A stretch of 64,000 bases of DNA from Hafnia alvei (GTDB lineage: Bacteria > Pseudomonadota > Gammaproteobacteria > Enterobacterales > Enterobacteriaceae): NCBI RefSeq assembly GCF_900095695.1, contig NZ_FMIQ01000026.1, positions 38,954 to 102,953 of the forward strand, given 5' to 3'. A program made the position numbers and the translations under genes. Within the stretch, counting starts at the first letter, position 1. Each line of letters starts with the position of its first letter. Shown here in pieces: positions 39,655 through 50,277 of this stretch. The notes beneath the pieces are model-generated. The model did no database searches. It was not told the origin of the DNA and saw only the letters and a program-made list of their open reading frames with translations.

Positions 39655-40239
39655 ATGAATTTTCGTCCTCTGTTGTTGGCAGTTCCGTTGTTATTAACGG
39701 GCTGCTCTACGATGAGTCATATGTCATGGTCCAGCTTGTCACCGCTAAACTGGTTTGGTAGCTCGGTAGAGGTGAGCGACATGGGCGTTGCGGGAATTAA
39801 TGCCAGCACGCCGCTAAACGAAGCCGATATCAATAAGGCGTTATATGATGATTATCGCCTGCGTTCTGGTATGGGCACGCGTAACGGAACCGTCACCTCG
39901 TTTTATCAGGCGCTGGACGGCGACACGCTGGTGATGACCATCAGCGGCGACGACAAAGGCACCGTGAAACGCGTTAACGTTGAGAGCGATGCGATTAAAA
40001 CGGCATGGGGCGTAAAAATAGGCACGCCGTTTAGCGATCTTTATGAGAAAGCTTATGGCGAGTGCCAGAAAGGTCAGGGCGATAACGCCAATGACGTGGA
40101 ATGTGTGGCCAAAGAGAGCCGCCACGTGAGCTATCTGTTCAGCGGTGAATGGCATGGGCCAGAAGGCTTAATGCCGTCTGACGATACGCTGAAAAATTGG
40201 AAGATTACGCAGATTGTTTGGCACGCCAACGCGATCTAA
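39655..40239 (+). CDS. yfeY: DUF1131 lipoprotein YfeY
   Basis: A 194-residue lipoprotein. The ATG at 39655 has AAGGAG upstream and gives a short signal with lipobox LLLTGC (Cys17). Segments STPLNEADINKALYDDYRLRSG, VKIGTPFSDLYEKAYGECQKG and FSGEWHGPEGLMPSDDTLKNW match E. coli YfeY, known as an RpoE-regulated lipoprotein. I did not find a convincing sigma-E promoter. A terminator hairpin follows. Confidence 0.93.
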   Translation: MNFRPLLLAVPLLLTGCSTMSHMSWSSLSPLNWFGSSVEVSDMGVAGINASTPLNEADINKALYDDYRLRSGMGTRNGTVTSFYQALDGDTLVMTISGDDKGTVKRVNVESDAIKTAWGVKIGTPFSDLYEKAYGECQKGQGDNANDVECVAKESRHVSYLFSGEWHGPEGLMPSDDTLKNWKITQIVWHANAI

Positions 40240-40272
40240 ATTATCTCGTTCTACGTGACAGCCTGCCTTTTG

Positions 40273-40308
40273 AAAGCGCCGATTTGAATGTTTAAAACCG
40301 GCGCTTTT
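40273..40308 (+). terminator. Terminator after yfeY
   Basis: AAAGCGCCG pairs with CGGCGCTTT across 17 bases and is followed by TTTTCC. Confidence 0.7.
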
Positions 40309-40461
40309 CCTCACTAAATACCTCTTTTTTGTTCTGAATTCTTGCTTTTTAGCAAGGCAACGCCCTCGGCATAGCGTAAACTACGCGCAATTAAATCGCG
40401 CTGAAGTGAACGACGTTAGCTTTGAGTGCGGCAAATCAGTCAAAAAGGGAGATGACGTTTA

Positions 40462-41361
40462 ATGTCTCAGCCACAAAGCGGTATTTTATTAGAGCATTGT
40501 CGTTTTGGTATTTTTATTGAAGCCATGGTGCAAGGCGATCTTGATGCAGTACGTCAAGGATGCAAAACCTTCGTCAAAAGCTTGGAAGAACTGCAAGCGC
40601 AATATCCTCAGGAACGTTTAGGCGCGGTTATCGCTTTCGGTAACGATGTTTGGCGCGATCTTTCCGCAGGCGTTGGCGCTCCAGATCTGAAACCTTTTAC
40701 CCCACTCGGCAAAGGTTTAGCTCCGGCAACCCAGCGTGACATGCTGATCCACATTCAGTCTTTACGCCATGATATTAACTTCTCTTTAGCTCAGGCCGCG
40801 CTGGCTGCCTTTGGTAACTGCATTCACGTTGAAGAAGAAGTGCACGGTTTCCGCTGGGTTGAAGAGCGCGATTTGAGCGGCTTTATTGACGGCACCGAAA
40901 ACCCGAAAGACGAGCAGCGTCCTATCGTGGGCGTTATCGGCAATGACGACGCCGATGCGGGCGGTAGCTACGTATTTGTGCAGCGCTGGGAGCACAACCT
41001 TAAGCAATGGGGTCGTTTCAGCACTGAGCAACAAGAGCAGATTATCGGTCGTACCAAGCACGACAGCGAAGAGCTCGATCCAGAATCACGCCCAGATACC
41101 TCACACGTTAGCCGTGTTGACCTGAGCGAAGATGGCAAAGGCCTGAAAATTTTGCGTCAAAGCCTGCCATACGGCACCGCAAGCGGCGCACATGGTCTGA
41201 TGTTTATCGCGTATTGTGGCCGTTTGCATAATATCGAAAAACAGCTGCTAAGCATGTTTGGTGACTTAGACGGCAAGCGCGATCAGCTGTTGCGCTTTAG
41301 TAAAGCGGTAACCGGTAGCTACTACTTTGCGCCGTCGTTAGATCGCTTGATGTCGCTGTAA
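40462..41361 (+). CDS. yfeX: Dye-decolorizing peroxidase YfeX
   Basis: A 299-residue DyP-type haem peroxidase, cytoplasmic, with no signal peptide. GFIDGTENP near residues 143-151 holds the distal aspartate of the GXXDG motif. The haem histidine lies in the [14 protein letters not shown] stretch. [14 protein letters not shown] and [20 protein letters not shown] are family hallmarks. E. coli YfeX oxidises porphyrinogens and has been debated as a deferrochelatase. A GC-rich hairpin follows the stop. Confidence 0.95.
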   Translation: MSQPQSGILLEHCRFGIFIEAMVQGDLDAVRQGCKTFVKSLEELQAQYPQERLGAVIAFGNDVWRDLSAGVGAPDLKPFTPLGKGLAPATQRDMLIHIQSLRHDINFSLAQAALAAFGNCIHVEEEVHGFRWVEERDLSGFIDGTENPKDEQRPIVGVIGNDDADAGGSYVFVQRWEHNLKQWGRFSTEQQEQIIGRTKHDSEELDPESRPDTSHVSRVDLSEDGKGLKILRQSLPYGTASGAHGLMFIAYCGRLHNIEKQLLSMFGDLDGKRDQLLRFSKAVTGSYYFAPSLDRLMSL

Positions 41362-41370
41362 TCCATATCA

Positions 41371-41394
41371 AACCGCCTGCTTCCGCGGGCGGTT
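41371..41394 (+). terminator. Terminator after yfeX
   Basis: AACCGCCTGC pairs with GCGGGCGGTT (one T-G pair) across TTCC; the following ATTCCTCTC is only moderately T-rich. Confidence 0.65.
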
Positions 41395-41581
41395 ATTCCT
41401 CTCACATTCATCCTTAATTTCTCCCTCACACCGCCATTCTAAAATGCCTTATAGCATTTGATGCTTTCTGAGTCCCAAACGATATATAAAACCGTTACAG
41501 GTTAGCCTCTAGTTATAAATACACTAACAGTCATAAAGACGACATGCGTGGTCGTTTTCACAGACTGACTGAAGGTGAACG

Positions 41582-42586
41582 ATGAAACTGAATAAGCTCA
41601 AAGGATGGACGCTGGCGACGTTGCTGATTTCTGGCGGAGCGTCGGCGGCTGAACTGCTGAATAGCTCTTATGATGTTTCTCGCGAGCTGTTTACCGCGCT
41701 CAATCCGGCTTTTGAAACGCAATGGCAGAAAGAGGGAAATCCTGCGCTGACCATCAAGCAGTCTCATGCGGGTTCATCTAAACAGGCTTTGGCTATCTTG
41801 CAGGGGCTGCGTGCGGATGTTGTGACCTACAATCAGGTGACCGATGTGCAGATCCTGCACGATCGCGGCAATCTGATCCCCGCAGACTGGCAGGCACGCC
41901 TGCCGAATAACAGCTCACCGTTCTATTCCACCATGGCGTTCTTAGTGCGTAAGGGAAACCCGAAGCAGATCCATGATTGGAACGATCTGGTGCGCAGCGA
42001 TGTGAAACTGATCTTCCCTAATCCAAAAACCTCGGGTAACGGGCGTTATACCTATCTTGCCGCATGGGGCGCGGCGAATTTGAGCGATGGTGGCGATCAG
42101 GCCAAAAGCCGCGAGTGGATGAAACGTTTTCTTGGCAACGTAGAAGTTTTTGATACCGGCGGCCGGGGTGCCACGACGACGTTTGTAGAACGTAATTTGG
42201 GCGACGTGCTGATTAGCTTTGAATCGGAAGTGAAAAACATTCAAAAACAGTACGGTGACGCGGGCTATGAGGTGATCGTTCCTCCGGTCGATATTCTGGC
42301 GGAATTCCCCGTTGCGTGGGTGGATAAAAACGTTGAGCGTAACGGTACCGAAAAAGCCGCTAAGGCCTATTTGAACTATCTCTATTCGCCTGAGGCACAA
42401 AAAATTATCACCAGCTTCAACTACCGCGTGTATGACAAACAGGCGATGGCTGCGGCCAAAGGGCAGTTCCCTGAAACCAAGCTGTTCCGCGTTGAGGATC
42501 AGTTTGGTAGTTGGCCGAAAGTGATGCAAACGCACTTCGCCACCGGCGGTGAGCTTGACCAACTGTTAGCAGAAGGGCACCGGTAA
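41582..42586 (+). CDS. cysP: Thiosulfate/sulfate-binding protein CysP
   Basis: CysP is the periplasmic binding protein feeding thiosulfate and sulfate to CysTWA. The 334 residues have a signal peptide ([14 protein letters not shown]), then [30 protein letters not shown] (anion-binding loop) and [11 protein letters not shown]. This matches E. coli CysP (338). AAGGTGA precedes the ATG. It opens an operon with TAATG overlap into cysT. CysB activation is expected in the 190 bases upstream but no site could be assigned. Confidence 0.96.
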   Translation: MKLNKLKGWTLATLLISGGASAAELLNSSYDVSRELFTALNPAFETQWQKEGNPALTIKQSHAGSSKQALAILQGLRADVVTYNQVTDVQILHDRGNLIPADWQARLPNNSSPFYSTMAFLVRKGNPKQIHDWNDLVRSDVKLIFPNPKTSGNGRYTYLAAWGAANLSDGGDQAKSREWMKRFLGNVEVFDTGGRGATTTFVERNLGDVLISFESEVKNIQKQYGDAGYEVIVPPVDILAEFPVAWVDKNVERNGTEKAAKAYLNYLYSPEAQKIITSFNYRVYDKQAMAAAKGQFPETKLFRVEDQFGSWPKVMQTHFATGGELDQLLAEGHR

Positions 42587-43425
42587 TGTTGTTGTCTCGC
42601 GCTGCACCGAAAAGGGTTTTGCCCGGCTTTACCCTGAGTCTGGGCAGTAGCCTGCTGTATACCTGTTTAATTTTGTTGTTGCCGTTAAGCGCGCTGGTTA
42701 TGCAGCTCGCGCAGATGACGTGGCAGCAGTATTGGGATGTGATCACCAACCCACAAGTGGTGGCCGCCTATAAAGTGACTTTGCTGGCGGCGGGCGTTGC
42801 CAGCGTATTCAACGCGATATTTGGCATGCTGATGGCATGGATCCTGACGCGCTACGAGTTCCCTGGGAAAACCCTGTTGGACGGGCTGATGGATCTGCCG
42901 TTTGCTTTGCCAACGGCGGTGGCCGGGTTAACGCTGGCAGGTTTATTTTCGACTACGGGTTGGTATGGGCAATGGCTGGCGATGATTGATATTAAAGTCG
43001 CTTTCACATGGCTCGGCATTGCCGTCGCGATGGCGTTTACCAGCATTCCGTTTGTGGTGCGTACCGTGCAGCCCGTGCTGGAAGAACTCGGCCCTGAGTA
43101 TGAAGAGGCCGCGCAGACGCTAGGCGCTTCACGCTGGCAGAGCTTCCGCAAAGTGGTGTTTCCCGAAGTAGCGCCTGCGCTGTTAGCGGGAACCGCGCTG
43201 TCGTTCACCCGTAGCCTCGGTGAGTTTGGCGCGGTGATTTTCATTGCGGGCAATATTGCATGGAAGACGGAAGTGACGTCGCTGATGATTTTTATCCGCC
43301 TGCAAGAATTTGATTATCCGGCGGCGAGCGCGATTGCCTCGGTGATCTTAGCGGCATCGTTGCTGCTGCTGTTTAGCATTAACACGTTGCAAAGCCGCTT
43401 CGGCAAACGTATTGGGGGGCATTAA
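42586..43425 (+). CDS. cysT: Sulfate/thiosulfate ABC permease CysT (CysU)
   Basis: A 279-residue permease with about six transmembrane segments, starting near residue 15 (FTLSLGSSLLYTCLILLLPL). The EAA loop EEAAQTLGASRWQSFRKVVFPEV, near residues 170-190, contacts CysA. It shares one base with the cysP stop and one with the cysW start, so translation is coupled along the operon. It forms the channel with CysW. Confidence 0.95.
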   Translation: MLLSRAAPKRVLPGFTLSLGSSLLYTCLILLLPLSALVMQLAQMTWQQYWDVITNPQVVAAYKVTLLAAGVASVFNAIFGMLMAWILTRYEFPGKTLLDGLMDLPFALPTAVAGLTLAGLFSTTGWYGQWLAMIDIKVAFTWLGIAVAMAFTSIPFVVRTVQPVLEELGPEYEEAAQTLGASRWQSFRKVVFPEVAPALLAGTALSFTRSLGEFGAVIFIAGNIAWKTEVTSLMIFIRLQEFDYPAASAIASVILAASLLLLFSINTLQSRFGKRIGGH

Positions 43426-44303
43426 TGGCTGACTTATCTGCATGGCAAGGCAACAGCCAACAACTGCGCCCCAAGATCGACTGGTTGAAATGGTTTTTGA
43501 TCGGCAGCGGCGTGCTGCTTTCGGTGCTGTTGTTGCTGGTGCCGATGATTTCAATCTTTGCTTTGGCGTTTTCTGAAGGCGCTGGCGTGGTGTGGAAGAA
43601 TCTCAGCGATCCCGACATGCTGCATGCGATTTGGCTTACGGTGCTGGTGGCCTTGATTACGGTTCCGGTCAATCTGGTGTTTGGTACGCTGCTGGCATGG
43701 CTGTGCACGCGCTTTGTGTTTCCTGGTCGCCAGCTGTTGCTGACGTTGATTGATATTCCTTTTGCGGTTTCGCCGGTGGTGGCGGGGCTGCTCTATTTAC
43801 TGTTTTACGGATCGAACGGTCCATTGGGTGGCTGGTTGGATGCGCATGACATTCAACTGATGTTCTCGTGGCCGGGCATGGTGTTAGTTACGGTATTTGT
43901 AACCTGTCCGTTTGTGGTTCGCGAGCTGGTGCCGGTGATGATGAGCCAAGGGAGCCACGAAGATGAAGCAGCGGTGCTGCTGGGGGCTTCTGGCTGGCAG
44001 ATGTTTCGCCGTGTGACGCTGCCGAATATCCGTTGGGCGCTGTTGTATGGCGTGGTGCTGACTAACGCGCGTGCGATTGGTGAATTTGGTGCGGTGTCGG
44101 TGGTTTCAGGTTCGATACGTGGTGAAACTTATACGCTGCCGCTACAGGTTGAATTGCTGCATCAGGATTACAACACCGCCGGGGCGTTTACCGCCGCTGC
44201 GCTGTTGACGCTGATGGCGATTGTAACGTTGTTCTTGAAAAATATGCTGCAATGGCGCTTGAACCGACAGGTGGTTCACGCTGCGCGGGAGGACGTGAAA
44301 TGA
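43425..44303 (+). CDS. cysW: Sulfate/thiosulfate ABC permease CysW
   Basis: A 292-residue permease, partner of CysT. It has a hydrophobic start ([19 protein letters not shown]) and the EAA loop [23 protein letters not shown]. The cytoplasmic tail overlaps the cysA start by four bases (ATGA). Confidence 0.95.
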   Translation: MADLSAWQGNSQQLRPKIDWLKWFLIGSGVLLSVLLLLVPMISIFALAFSEGAGVVWKNLSDPDMLHAIWLTVLVALITVPVNLVFGTLLAWLCTRFVFPGRQLLLTLIDIPFAVSPVVAGLLYLLFYGSNGPLGGWLDAHDIQLMFSWPGMVLVTVFVTCPFVVRELVPVMMSQGSHEDEAAVLLGASGWQMFRRVTLPNIRWALLYGVVLTNARAIGEFGAVSVVSGSIRGETYTLPLQVELLHQDYNTAGAFTAAALLTLMAIVTLFLKNMLQWRLNRQVVHAAREDVK

Positions 44304-45394
44304 GCATTGAGATTAAACAGGTCAACAAATACTTTGGCCGTACCAAAGTCCTGAACGACATTTCTCTGACCATTCCGTCTGGCCAGATGGTGGCGCTGCT
44401 TGGCCCATCGGGGTCGGGTAAAACCACGCTGCTGCGAATTATTGCCGGTTTAGAAGGGCAGAGCGGCGGACAGCTCAGCTTTAACGGTAATGACGTAAGC
44501 CGTCTGCATGCGCGCGATCGTCGTGTGGGTTTTGTCTTCCAGCATTACGCCCTGTTTCGTCATATGAGCGTGTTTGATAACGTAGCCTTTGGCTTAACGG
44601 TGCTGCCGCGCCGCGAGCGTCCGTCAACGGCGGCGATTAAACAGAAAGTGGAACAGTTGCTGGAAATGGTTCAGCTTGCCCATCTGGCCGATCGTTTTCC
44701 TTCCCAGCTCTCCGGTGGACAAAAGCAGCGCGTTGCTCTAGCGCGCGCGTTAGCCGTTGAGCCTGAAATTTTGCTGTTGGATGAACCGTTTGGCGCGCTG
44801 GATGCACAGGTGCGTAAAGAGCTGCGCCGCTGGTTACGTCAGTTACATGAAGAGCTGAAATTCACCAGCGTGTTTGTGACTCACGATCAGGAAGAAGCCA
44901 TGGAAGTGGCGGATCAGATCGTGGTGATGAGCCAAGGGAATATTGAGCAAATTGGCTCGCCTGACGACGTGTGGCGTGAACCTGCCAGCCGATTTGTGCT
45001 GGAGTTTTTAGGCGAAGTGAATAAAGTCGATGGCGAAATTCGTGGTTCGCAGATTTACATCGGTGAACATCATTGGCCTTTGGCCTTTTCGCCGTTGCAT
45101 CAAGGCAAAGTCGATATGTTCCTGCGCCCGTGGGAAATGGAAGTCAGCTTGCAGGCTAATGCACGTTGTCCGTTACCCGTTCAGGTCTTGGAAGTGAGTC
45201 CACGCGGACACTATTGGCAGCTTACCGTGCAGCCGCAGGGCTGGCATCCTGAACCTATCAGCGTGGTGATGCTGGAAGGCAACGGTGCACAGGCGCCCAA
45301 ACGCGGTGGTCGATATTTTGTGGGTGGGCTGAATGCGCGCTTGTATGCGGGCGATACGCCCTTGCAACCGGTAGCGCTGGCTAAAAGTGCTTAG
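44300..45394 (+). CDS. cysA: Sulfate/thiosulfate ABC transporter ATPase CysA
   Basis: A 364-residue ATPase starting [20 protein letters not shown] at 44300. Walker A is GPSGSGKTT (about 34-42), the signature is LSGGQKQR, Walker B is [12 protein letters not shown] and the switch region is [10 protein letters not shown]. The C-terminal part (about 240-364) is the TOBE-like regulatory domain of the CysA/MalK group. It overlaps cysW. A GC-rich hairpin and then cysM follow. Confidence 0.96.
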   Translation: MSIEIKQVNKYFGRTKVLNDISLTIPSGQMVALLGPSGSGKTTLLRIIAGLEGQSGGQLSFNGNDVSRLHARDRRVGFVFQHYALFRHMSVFDNVAFGLTVLPRRERPSTAAIKQKVEQLLEMVQLAHLADRFPSQLSGGQKQRVALARALAVEPEILLLDEPFGALDAQVRKELRRWLRQLHEELKFTSVFVTHDQEEAMEVADQIVVMSQGNIEQIGSPDDVWREPASRFVLEFLGEVNKVDGEIRGSQIYIGEHHWPLAFSPLHQGKVDMFLRPWEMEVSLQANARCPLPVQVLEVSPRGHYWQLTVQPQGWHPEPISVVMLEGNGAQAPKRGGRYFVGGLNARLYAGDTPLQPVALAKSA

Positions 45395-45408
45395 ACCCTT
45401 TGGCCTCT

Positions 45409-45435
45409 CCCCGTCCTTTTCTTCGAAGGGCGGGG
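45409..45435 (+). terminator. Hairpin between cysA and cysM
   Basis: CCCCGTCCTT pairs with AAGGGCGGGG (one T-G pair) across seven bases. There is no T-run, so it may only attenuate read-through into cysM. Confidence 0.5.
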
Positions 45436-45516
45436 ATTTAGGTTATGCCCCTTCAACATCTCTGCTTTTGCATTACACTAAACTTCTCATCTTTTTGGCT
45501 AAATAGGTAACCGCCC

Positions 45517-46398
45517 GTGAGTTCTCTGGAATCTTGTATTGGAAACACGCCTTTAGTGCAGCTGCAGCGGATGGCTGCGGGCACGGGGAGTGAGGTCTGG
45601 GTCAAACTGGAAGGTAATAATCCGGCTGGCTCGGTGAAGGATCGCGCGGCGCTGTCAATGATTCAACAGGCTGAACTGCGCGGCGAGATTAAACCGGGCG
45701 ATACCCTGATTGAGGCAACCAGCGGTAATACCGGTATTGCGTTAGCGATGATTGCAGCGCTGAAAGGCTATCGGATGAAACTGCTGATGCCGGAGAATAT
45801 GAGCCAAGAGCGACAGGCGTCGATGCGTGCATACGGTGCCGAGCTGATTTTAGTTAGCCGTGAACAGGGCATCGAGGGCGCTCGCGATCTGGCCCAGCAA
45901 ATGGCCGATCGCGGTGAAGGTATGATCCTCGATCAGTTTAATAATGCGGATAACCCGCTGGCGCATTTTACCACCACCGGGCCTGAGATTTGGCAGCAGA
46001 CGCAGGGTAAGGTGACGCATTTCGTGTCGAGTATGGGCACTACGGGCACAATTACCGGCGTTGGCCGTTTCTTAAAGCAGCAGAGCGATACGGTGAAAAT
46101 CGTCGGTCTACAGCCCTCTGAAAGCTCAAGCATTCCGGGGATCCGCCGTTGGCCGCAGGAATATCTGCCGGGAATTTATCGCCCAGAACTGGTGGATGAG
46201 GTGATGGATATGTCGCAGCAGCTGGCGGAAGAAACCATGAAACGCTTGGCGCGCGAAGAAGGGCTGTTTTGCGGCGTGAGTTCGGGTGGTGCTGTCGCTG
46301 GAGCGCTGCGTGTGGCGCAGGAAAATCCGGGGAGCAAAGTGGTAGCGATTATTTGTGACCGAGGCGACCGTTATTTATCGACAGGCGTGTTTGGCTAA
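45517..46398 (+). CDS. cysM: Cysteine synthase B (O-acetylserine sulfhydrylase B)
   Basis: CysM makes cysteine from O-acetylserine and sulfide, and S-sulfocysteine from thiosulfate, which fits its place after the thiosulfate transporter. The 293 residues start at a GTG (45517). The PLP lysine is Lys41 in NNPAGSVKDRAALSM. The substrate loop [13 protein letters not shown] and the phosphate loop SMGTTGTITGVG are present. The CysM-specific ending CDRGDRYLSTGVF distinguishes it from CysK, which also occurs in this window. Confidence 0.95.
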   Translation: MSSLESCIGNTPLVQLQRMAAGTGSEVWVKLEGNNPAGSVKDRAALSMIQQAELRGEIKPGDTLIEATSGNTGIALAMIAALKGYRMKLLMPENMSQERQASMRAYGAELILVSREQGIEGARDLAQQMADRGEGMILDQFNNADNPLAHFTTTGPEIWQQTQGKVTHFVSSMGTTGTITGVGRFLKQQSDTVKIVGLQPSESSSIPGIRRWPQEYLPGIYRPELVDEVMDMSQQLAEETMKRLAREEGLFCGVSSGGAVAGALRVAQENPGSKVVAIICDRGDRYLSTGVFG

Positions 46399-46439
46399 TG
46401 GATGTGACCGTCTGGATGGAGTTACAAACAAATCAAATT

Positions 46440-46460
46440 CAGGGCAGTTGAGATGCCCTG
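46440..46460 (+). terminator. Hairpin after cysM
   Basis: CAGGGCA pairs with TGCCCTG across seven bases, 42 bases after the cysM stop and facing the convergent lipoprotein gene. No T-run follows. Confidence 0.45.
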
Positions 46461-46501
46461 ATGAGGATTCCAGCGGCTTCTATATCAGATTTTATAGAGG
46501 G

Positions 46502-47071
46502 TTATTGGTTGCAAACCGACGGAACCGCTTTGTATGTGTATACCAATTTTTCGCTTACGTAATAGTTGTAAATGACGCCTTCAGGAAATAAATCTCTAAA
46601 CATAGTCACTTGAGCATTGTTAGAGCAGTAACGATTTACAATGCTTTTCTGCATATTGTTTTTCCATTGATCGCCTTCAATCACGTTGGCTGGAATCCCT
46701 TTTATGACGTATTTATAGCTGAATGTATTTCCATCTAATGAAACATCAGACATTAAAGTCGCTTCGTCAATCAAGAGCGGCAGTTTTTTCTTCATTTCCG
46801 TAACAACAATCTCTCTCAGATTGCTGGAGTCGTTGTCTGGTAATTTATTGAATTGTTCAATTTTTTCTGGCGTAGACCGTTCTTCTATTTCTTTTAGGGC
46901 CTTATCAACATCATCAGTTGCTTGCCCTTTCTCAGCGTTTGGTTGAGTTGCCGCACTATGCTCATTGGATTGTTTGACAGCGAGATCGGCCTTTTCTTTT
47001 GACGAGTCATCACACCCTCCAATGAAAAGAACGGCTGGAACGAGCATAGCGAGCATTGCCTTTTTCATCAT
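46502..47071 (-). CDS. Lipoprotein of unknown function
   Basis: A 189-residue lipoprotein with signal KKAMLAMLVPAVLFIGG and lipobox Cys20, followed by Asp-Asp, which may keep it in the inner membrane. Residues 24-80 are a charged, low-complexity linker. The C-terminal domain (about 95-189) is predicted alpha/beta with SYKYVIKGIP, a cysteine in NRYCSNNAQ and another three residues from the end, which could form a disulfide. I do not recognise the family. It lies between cysM and crr, where E. coli has pdxK, so it is a lineage-specific insertion. Confidence 0.75.
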   Translation of the reverse strand: MMKKAMLAMLVPAVLFIGGCDDSSKEKADLAVKQSNEHSAATQPNAEKGQATDDVDKALKEIEERSTPEKIEQFNKLPDNDSSNLREIVVTEMKKKLPLLIDEATLMSDVSLDGNTFSYKYVIKGIPANVIEGDQWKNNMQKSIVNRYCSNNAQVTMFRDLFPEGVIYNYYVSEKLVYTYKAVPSVCNQ

Positions 47072-47260
47072 CTTTAGTATTCCATCACTACGTTTTTGCT
47101 ACTGCATACAAACCGTTAGACATAAAAAATCCATGCCATAGGGAAGGTACGCCTGAAAAGAGGAGCAGCGCGGTTTAAGCAATTGGACTACATATTTGCT
47201 GCTTGTTCGGTTGATCCCTGTTCTGTAAGAGCGATTTCAAGCAAGAAAGTTCCAAAAAAA

Positions 47261-47285
47261 AACGGAGCCTAAGGCTCCGTTTTTT
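47261..47285. terminator. Bidirectional terminator of the pts operon
   Basis: AACGGAGCC pairs with GGCTCCGTT across TAA. A long A-run before it (T-run for the minus strand) and a T-run after it make it strong in both directions. It ends crr transcription. Confidence 0.92.
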
Positions 47286-47299
47286 CATGCTAAATCACA

Positions 47300-47809
47300 T
47301 TATTTTTTAATGCGAATAACAGGGGTTTCGCCAACAACAACGGTACCAGAAAGCTTAGTCAGCTCTTTGATTTCGTCCATGTTAGAGATAACAACCGGAG
47401 TCAGGGTAGACTTGGCTTTTTCTTCCAGCAGCGCCAGATCGAACTCGATCACAACGTCGCCTTTCTTAACACGCTGGCCTTCTTCAGCGATGCGTTTGAA
47501 GCCTTCGCCTTTCAGTTCAACGGTGTCGATACCAAAGTGAACAAACAGCTCAATGCCGCTATCTGACTCGATTGAGAATGCATGGTTTGTTTCAAAGATT
47601 TTGCCAATGGTTCCATCAACGGGAGCAACCATTTTGTTGCCTGTTGGTTTGATAGCGATGCCATCACCAACGATCTTCTCTGCAAATACAACGTCCGGCA
47701 CATCTTCAATGTTGACAATTTCACCAGACAACGGAGCAAAAATCTCAATGCTGCTCGTGTCTTTCTTGTCGTCTGAAACCAGAGATTTCAGTTTATCAAA
47801 CAAACCCAT
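47300..47809 (-). CDS. crr: PTS glucose-specific component EIIA (Crr)
   Basis: EIIA-Glc passes phosphate from HPr to the glucose permease EIIBC. It also regulates adenylate cyclase and inhibits other sugar permeases in inducer exclusion. The 169 residues match E. coli exactly in length. His76 (FETNHAFSI) and the phosphorylated His91 ([15 protein letters not shown]) are present. It is last in the ptsH-ptsI-crr order on the minus strand and is followed by a strong terminator. Confidence 0.98.
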   Translation of the reverse strand: MGLFDKLKSLVSDDKKDTSSIEIFAPLSGEIVNIEDVPDVVFAEKIVGDGIAIKPTGNKMVAPVDGTIGKIFETNHAFSIESDSGIELFVHFGIDTVELKGEGFKRIAEEGQRVKKGDVVIEFDLALLEEKAKSTLTPVVISNMDEIKELTKLSGTVVVGETPVIRIKK

Positions 47810-47855
47810 GATCTTCTCCTAAGCAAGTAATGTTGGGCGGCGCCCAGCGCATGAA

Positions 47856-49583
47856 TTAGCAGATGGTTTTTTCTTCAATGAACTTGTTAACCACGTTCAT
47901 TAAATCTTCTGCTGTTGGCTGGTTCAGAGCTTCATCTGCCAGTGCCTTCACATCTTCAAAATTCGAATTACGAATGATTTTTTTGATGCGAGGGATAGAG
48001 ATAGAACTCATGCTGAACTCATCCAGCCCCATGCCCAAAAGAAGCAGTGTAGCACGTTCATCACCAGCAAGCTCGCCGCACATACCGGTCCACTTACCTT
48101 CCGCGTGAGACGCGTCGATGACCTGTTTGATTAGGGTCAACACTGATGGAGCCATAGGGTTGTAGAGATGAGAAATCAGCTCGTTTCCGCGATCTACCGC
48201 TAGAGTATACTGGGTTAAGTCATTTGTCCCAATACTAAAGAAGTCAACTTCCTTCGCTAAATGACGTGCGATGGTGGCAGCTGCTGGAGTTTCAACCATA
48301 ACGCCGACTTCAATGGTTTCGTCGAAGGCTTTGCCTTCTTCGCGCAGCTGGGTTTTCAGCATTTCTAACTCTGCTTTCAGCTCACGTACTTCTTCAACGG
48401 AAATAACCATTGGGAACATGATGCGCAGTTTGCCGAATGCAGAAGCACGCAGGATAGCGCGCAGCTGAGCATGCAGGATCTCTTTACGATCTAAACAGAT
48501 ACGAATTGCACGCCAGCCCAAGAATGGGTTTTCTTCTTTTGGCAGGTCCATATACGGCAGATCTTTGTCGCCGCCGATGTCCATCGTACGCACGATGACC
48601 GCCTGAGAACCCATACCTTCAGCTACGGCTTTATAAGCCTGGAACTGTTCTTCTTCTGTTGGGAACGCATCGCGGTCCATGAACAGGAATTCAGTACGGT
48701 ATAAACCAACGCCTTCAGCGCCGTTACGCTCAGCACCGGCGATATCGCGCACGGTACCGATGTTGGCACAGACTTCAACCTGATGTCCGTCCAGCGTGAT
48801 GGCTGGCAGGTCTTTCAGTTTCACCAGTTCGTTCTTTTCAGACACATACTGGTTCTGTACCGCTTTCAATTCTTCAACGATTTCTGCCGTCGGGTTGACG
48901 TAGATTTTGTTGTTAACGGCGTCAAGGATCAGGAAATCGCCGTTTTTGACTTGTTTGGTCACGTCAGAAGTGCCCACAATCGCTGGCAGTTCCAGAGAAC
49001 GCGCCATGATAGAGGTGTGGGAAGTACGGCCGCCCAGATCGGTGATGAAGCCGAGAACTTTGTTCAGGTTCAGCTGTGCGGTTTCTGACGGAGTCAGGTC
49101 GGTAGCAACCAGAATAACTTCGTCCTGGATTGCGCTTAAATCAACGATAGTCATGCCAAGGATGTTCATCAGCAGACGTTTACCGATATCACGTACGTCA
49201 GCCGCACGCTCTTTCAGATATTCGTCGTCTAGCTCTTCCAGAGCCTTCGCTTGACCTTCGACAACTTCGTGAGCCGCAGCGTCTGCGGTCATTTTGCTGT
49301 CTTTAATGAGGGCTATGATTTCCTGCTCAAGCTCTTCGTCTTCCAATAACATGATGTGGCCTTCGAAGATGGCGGCTTTCTCTTCGCCAAAGGTCTCGCT
49401 TGCTTTTACTCTGATGGCTTCAAGCTGTACAGATGCTTTATCACGACCAGATTTAAAACGAGCGATCTCCTGCTCTACTTCTTCAGCAGCGATTTTTTTC
49501 CGGTTGATGATAATCTCATCTTCTTTCAGTAAGAGTGCCTTACCAAAAGCAATGCCCGGCGATACTAAGATACCTGAAATCAT
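47856..49583 (-). CDS. ptsI: PTS enzyme I (PtsI)
   Basis: Enzyme I takes phosphate from phosphoenolpyruvate and gives it to HPr. The 575 residues match the usual length. The phosphorylated histidine is in [19 protein letters not shown], near residue 189. The PEP-binding barrel shows [28 protein letters not shown] and the catalytic cysteine in [12 protein letters not shown]. It lies 46 bases after crr begins on the minus strand and 50 bases downstream of ptsH. Confidence 0.98.
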   Translation of the reverse strand: MISGILVSPGIAFGKALLLKEDEIIINRKKIAAEEVEQEIARFKSGRDKASVQLEAIRVKASETFGEEKAAIFEGHIMLLEDEELEQEIIALIKDSKMTADAAAHEVVEGQAKALEELDDEYLKERAADVRDIGKRLLMNILGMTIVDLSAIQDEVILVATDLTPSETAQLNLNKVLGFITDLGGRTSHTSIMARSLELPAIVGTSDVTKQVKNGDFLILDAVNNKIYVNPTAEIVEELKAVQNQYVSEKNELVKLKDLPAITLDGHQVEVCANIGTVRDIAGAERNGAEGVGLYRTEFLFMDRDAFPTEEEQFQAYKAVAEGMGSQAVIVRTMDIGGDKDLPYMDLPKEENPFLGWRAIRICLDRKEILHAQLRAILRASAFGKLRIMFPMVISVEEVRELKAELEMLKTQLREEGKAFDETIEVGVMVETPAAATIARHLAKEVDFFSIGTNDLTQYTLAVDRGNELISHLYNPMAPSVLTLIKQVIDASHAEGKWTGMCGELAGDERATLLLLGMGLDEFSMSSISIPRIKKIIRNSNFEDVKALADEALNQPTAEDLMNVVNKFIEEKTIC

Positions 49584-49633
49584 AACCCTACCTTACTGTT
49601 GACTGGTTAAACTAAACGGATTGGACCTGAGGA

Positions 49634-49891
49634 TTACTCAAGTTCTGCCATCAGTTTTACCAAATGTTCAACGGCTTTCTGCTCATCTTCACCTTCAGCG
49701 GCGATAGTCACTACGGTGCCTTGGGTCAGACCCAGAGTCTGCAGTTTAAACAGGCTCTTAGCGCTTGCGCTTTTACCGTTAGAGGTCACAGTGATGTCAG
49801 AAGTGAAGCCTTTTGCTTCTTTAACGAACTGAGCAGCAGGGCGGGTGTGCAGACCATTCGGAGCGGTAATCGTAACTTCTTGCTGGAACAT
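49634..49891 (-). CDS. ptsH: Phosphocarrier protein HPr (PtsH)
   Basis: HPr carries phosphate from enzyme I to the EIIA domains. From the ATG at 49891 it has 85 residues, the normal length. His15 is in [16 protein letters not shown] and Ser46 in [17 protein letters not shown]. It is first in the ptsH-ptsI-crr operon. About 330 bases separate it from the cysK terminator. Confidence 0.98.
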   Translation of the reverse strand: MFQQEVTITAPNGLHTRPAAQFVKEAKGFTSDITVTSNGKSASAKSLFKLQTLGLTQGTVVTIAAEGEDEQKAVEHLVKLMAELE

Positions 49892-50228
49892 AGGTTTCCC
49901 CAACTATTTTTGAATTAATGTTGTGGGGCTAAAGTTTAGCTTAAATGCTGAACTTCAGCCTGTTTTCAGTTAGCGCCTAACTCGTGGAGCAGTAGCAGTT
50001 TGAGCGTTATGGGAAATGTGTTCAAGATAGAAACTATCGTGAATACGTTCGCCAATAACTTCCGTATTATGCCGCTATCGTGATGCTCAGGACAAATCAG
50101 TAAATCGATTCAGCTGACTTGACGCAACACTCCGCTTTATTTCGCGCTTCAAAATAATTGCTTGGTTAAATACTAGACCCGGGCAGGAAAAGCAAGTTTG
50201 GGCAGGTAAAAACTTTGAACTGCGCCAC
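49892..50228. other. Upstream region of the pts operon
   Basis: About 340 bp between ptsH and the cysK terminator, without a plausible gene. In E. coli the matching region holds several ptsH promoters with CRP and Mlc control. I could not assign these sites here with confidence. Confidence 0.5.
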
Positions 50229-50256
50229 AAAAAAGCACCCAATCGGGTGCTTTTTT
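50229..50256. terminator. Bidirectional terminator of cysK
   Basis: GCACCC pairs with GGGTGC across AATC, flanked by six A on one side and six T on the other, ideal in both directions. It ends cysK on the minus strand. Confidence 0.92.
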
Positions 50257-50277
50257 AGCATGATTAGAACATTAGCA

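Noticed and set aside
41942..42562. A 206-codon minus-strand frame inside cysP
   Set aside because: Shadow of cysP; no start context and no recognisable product.
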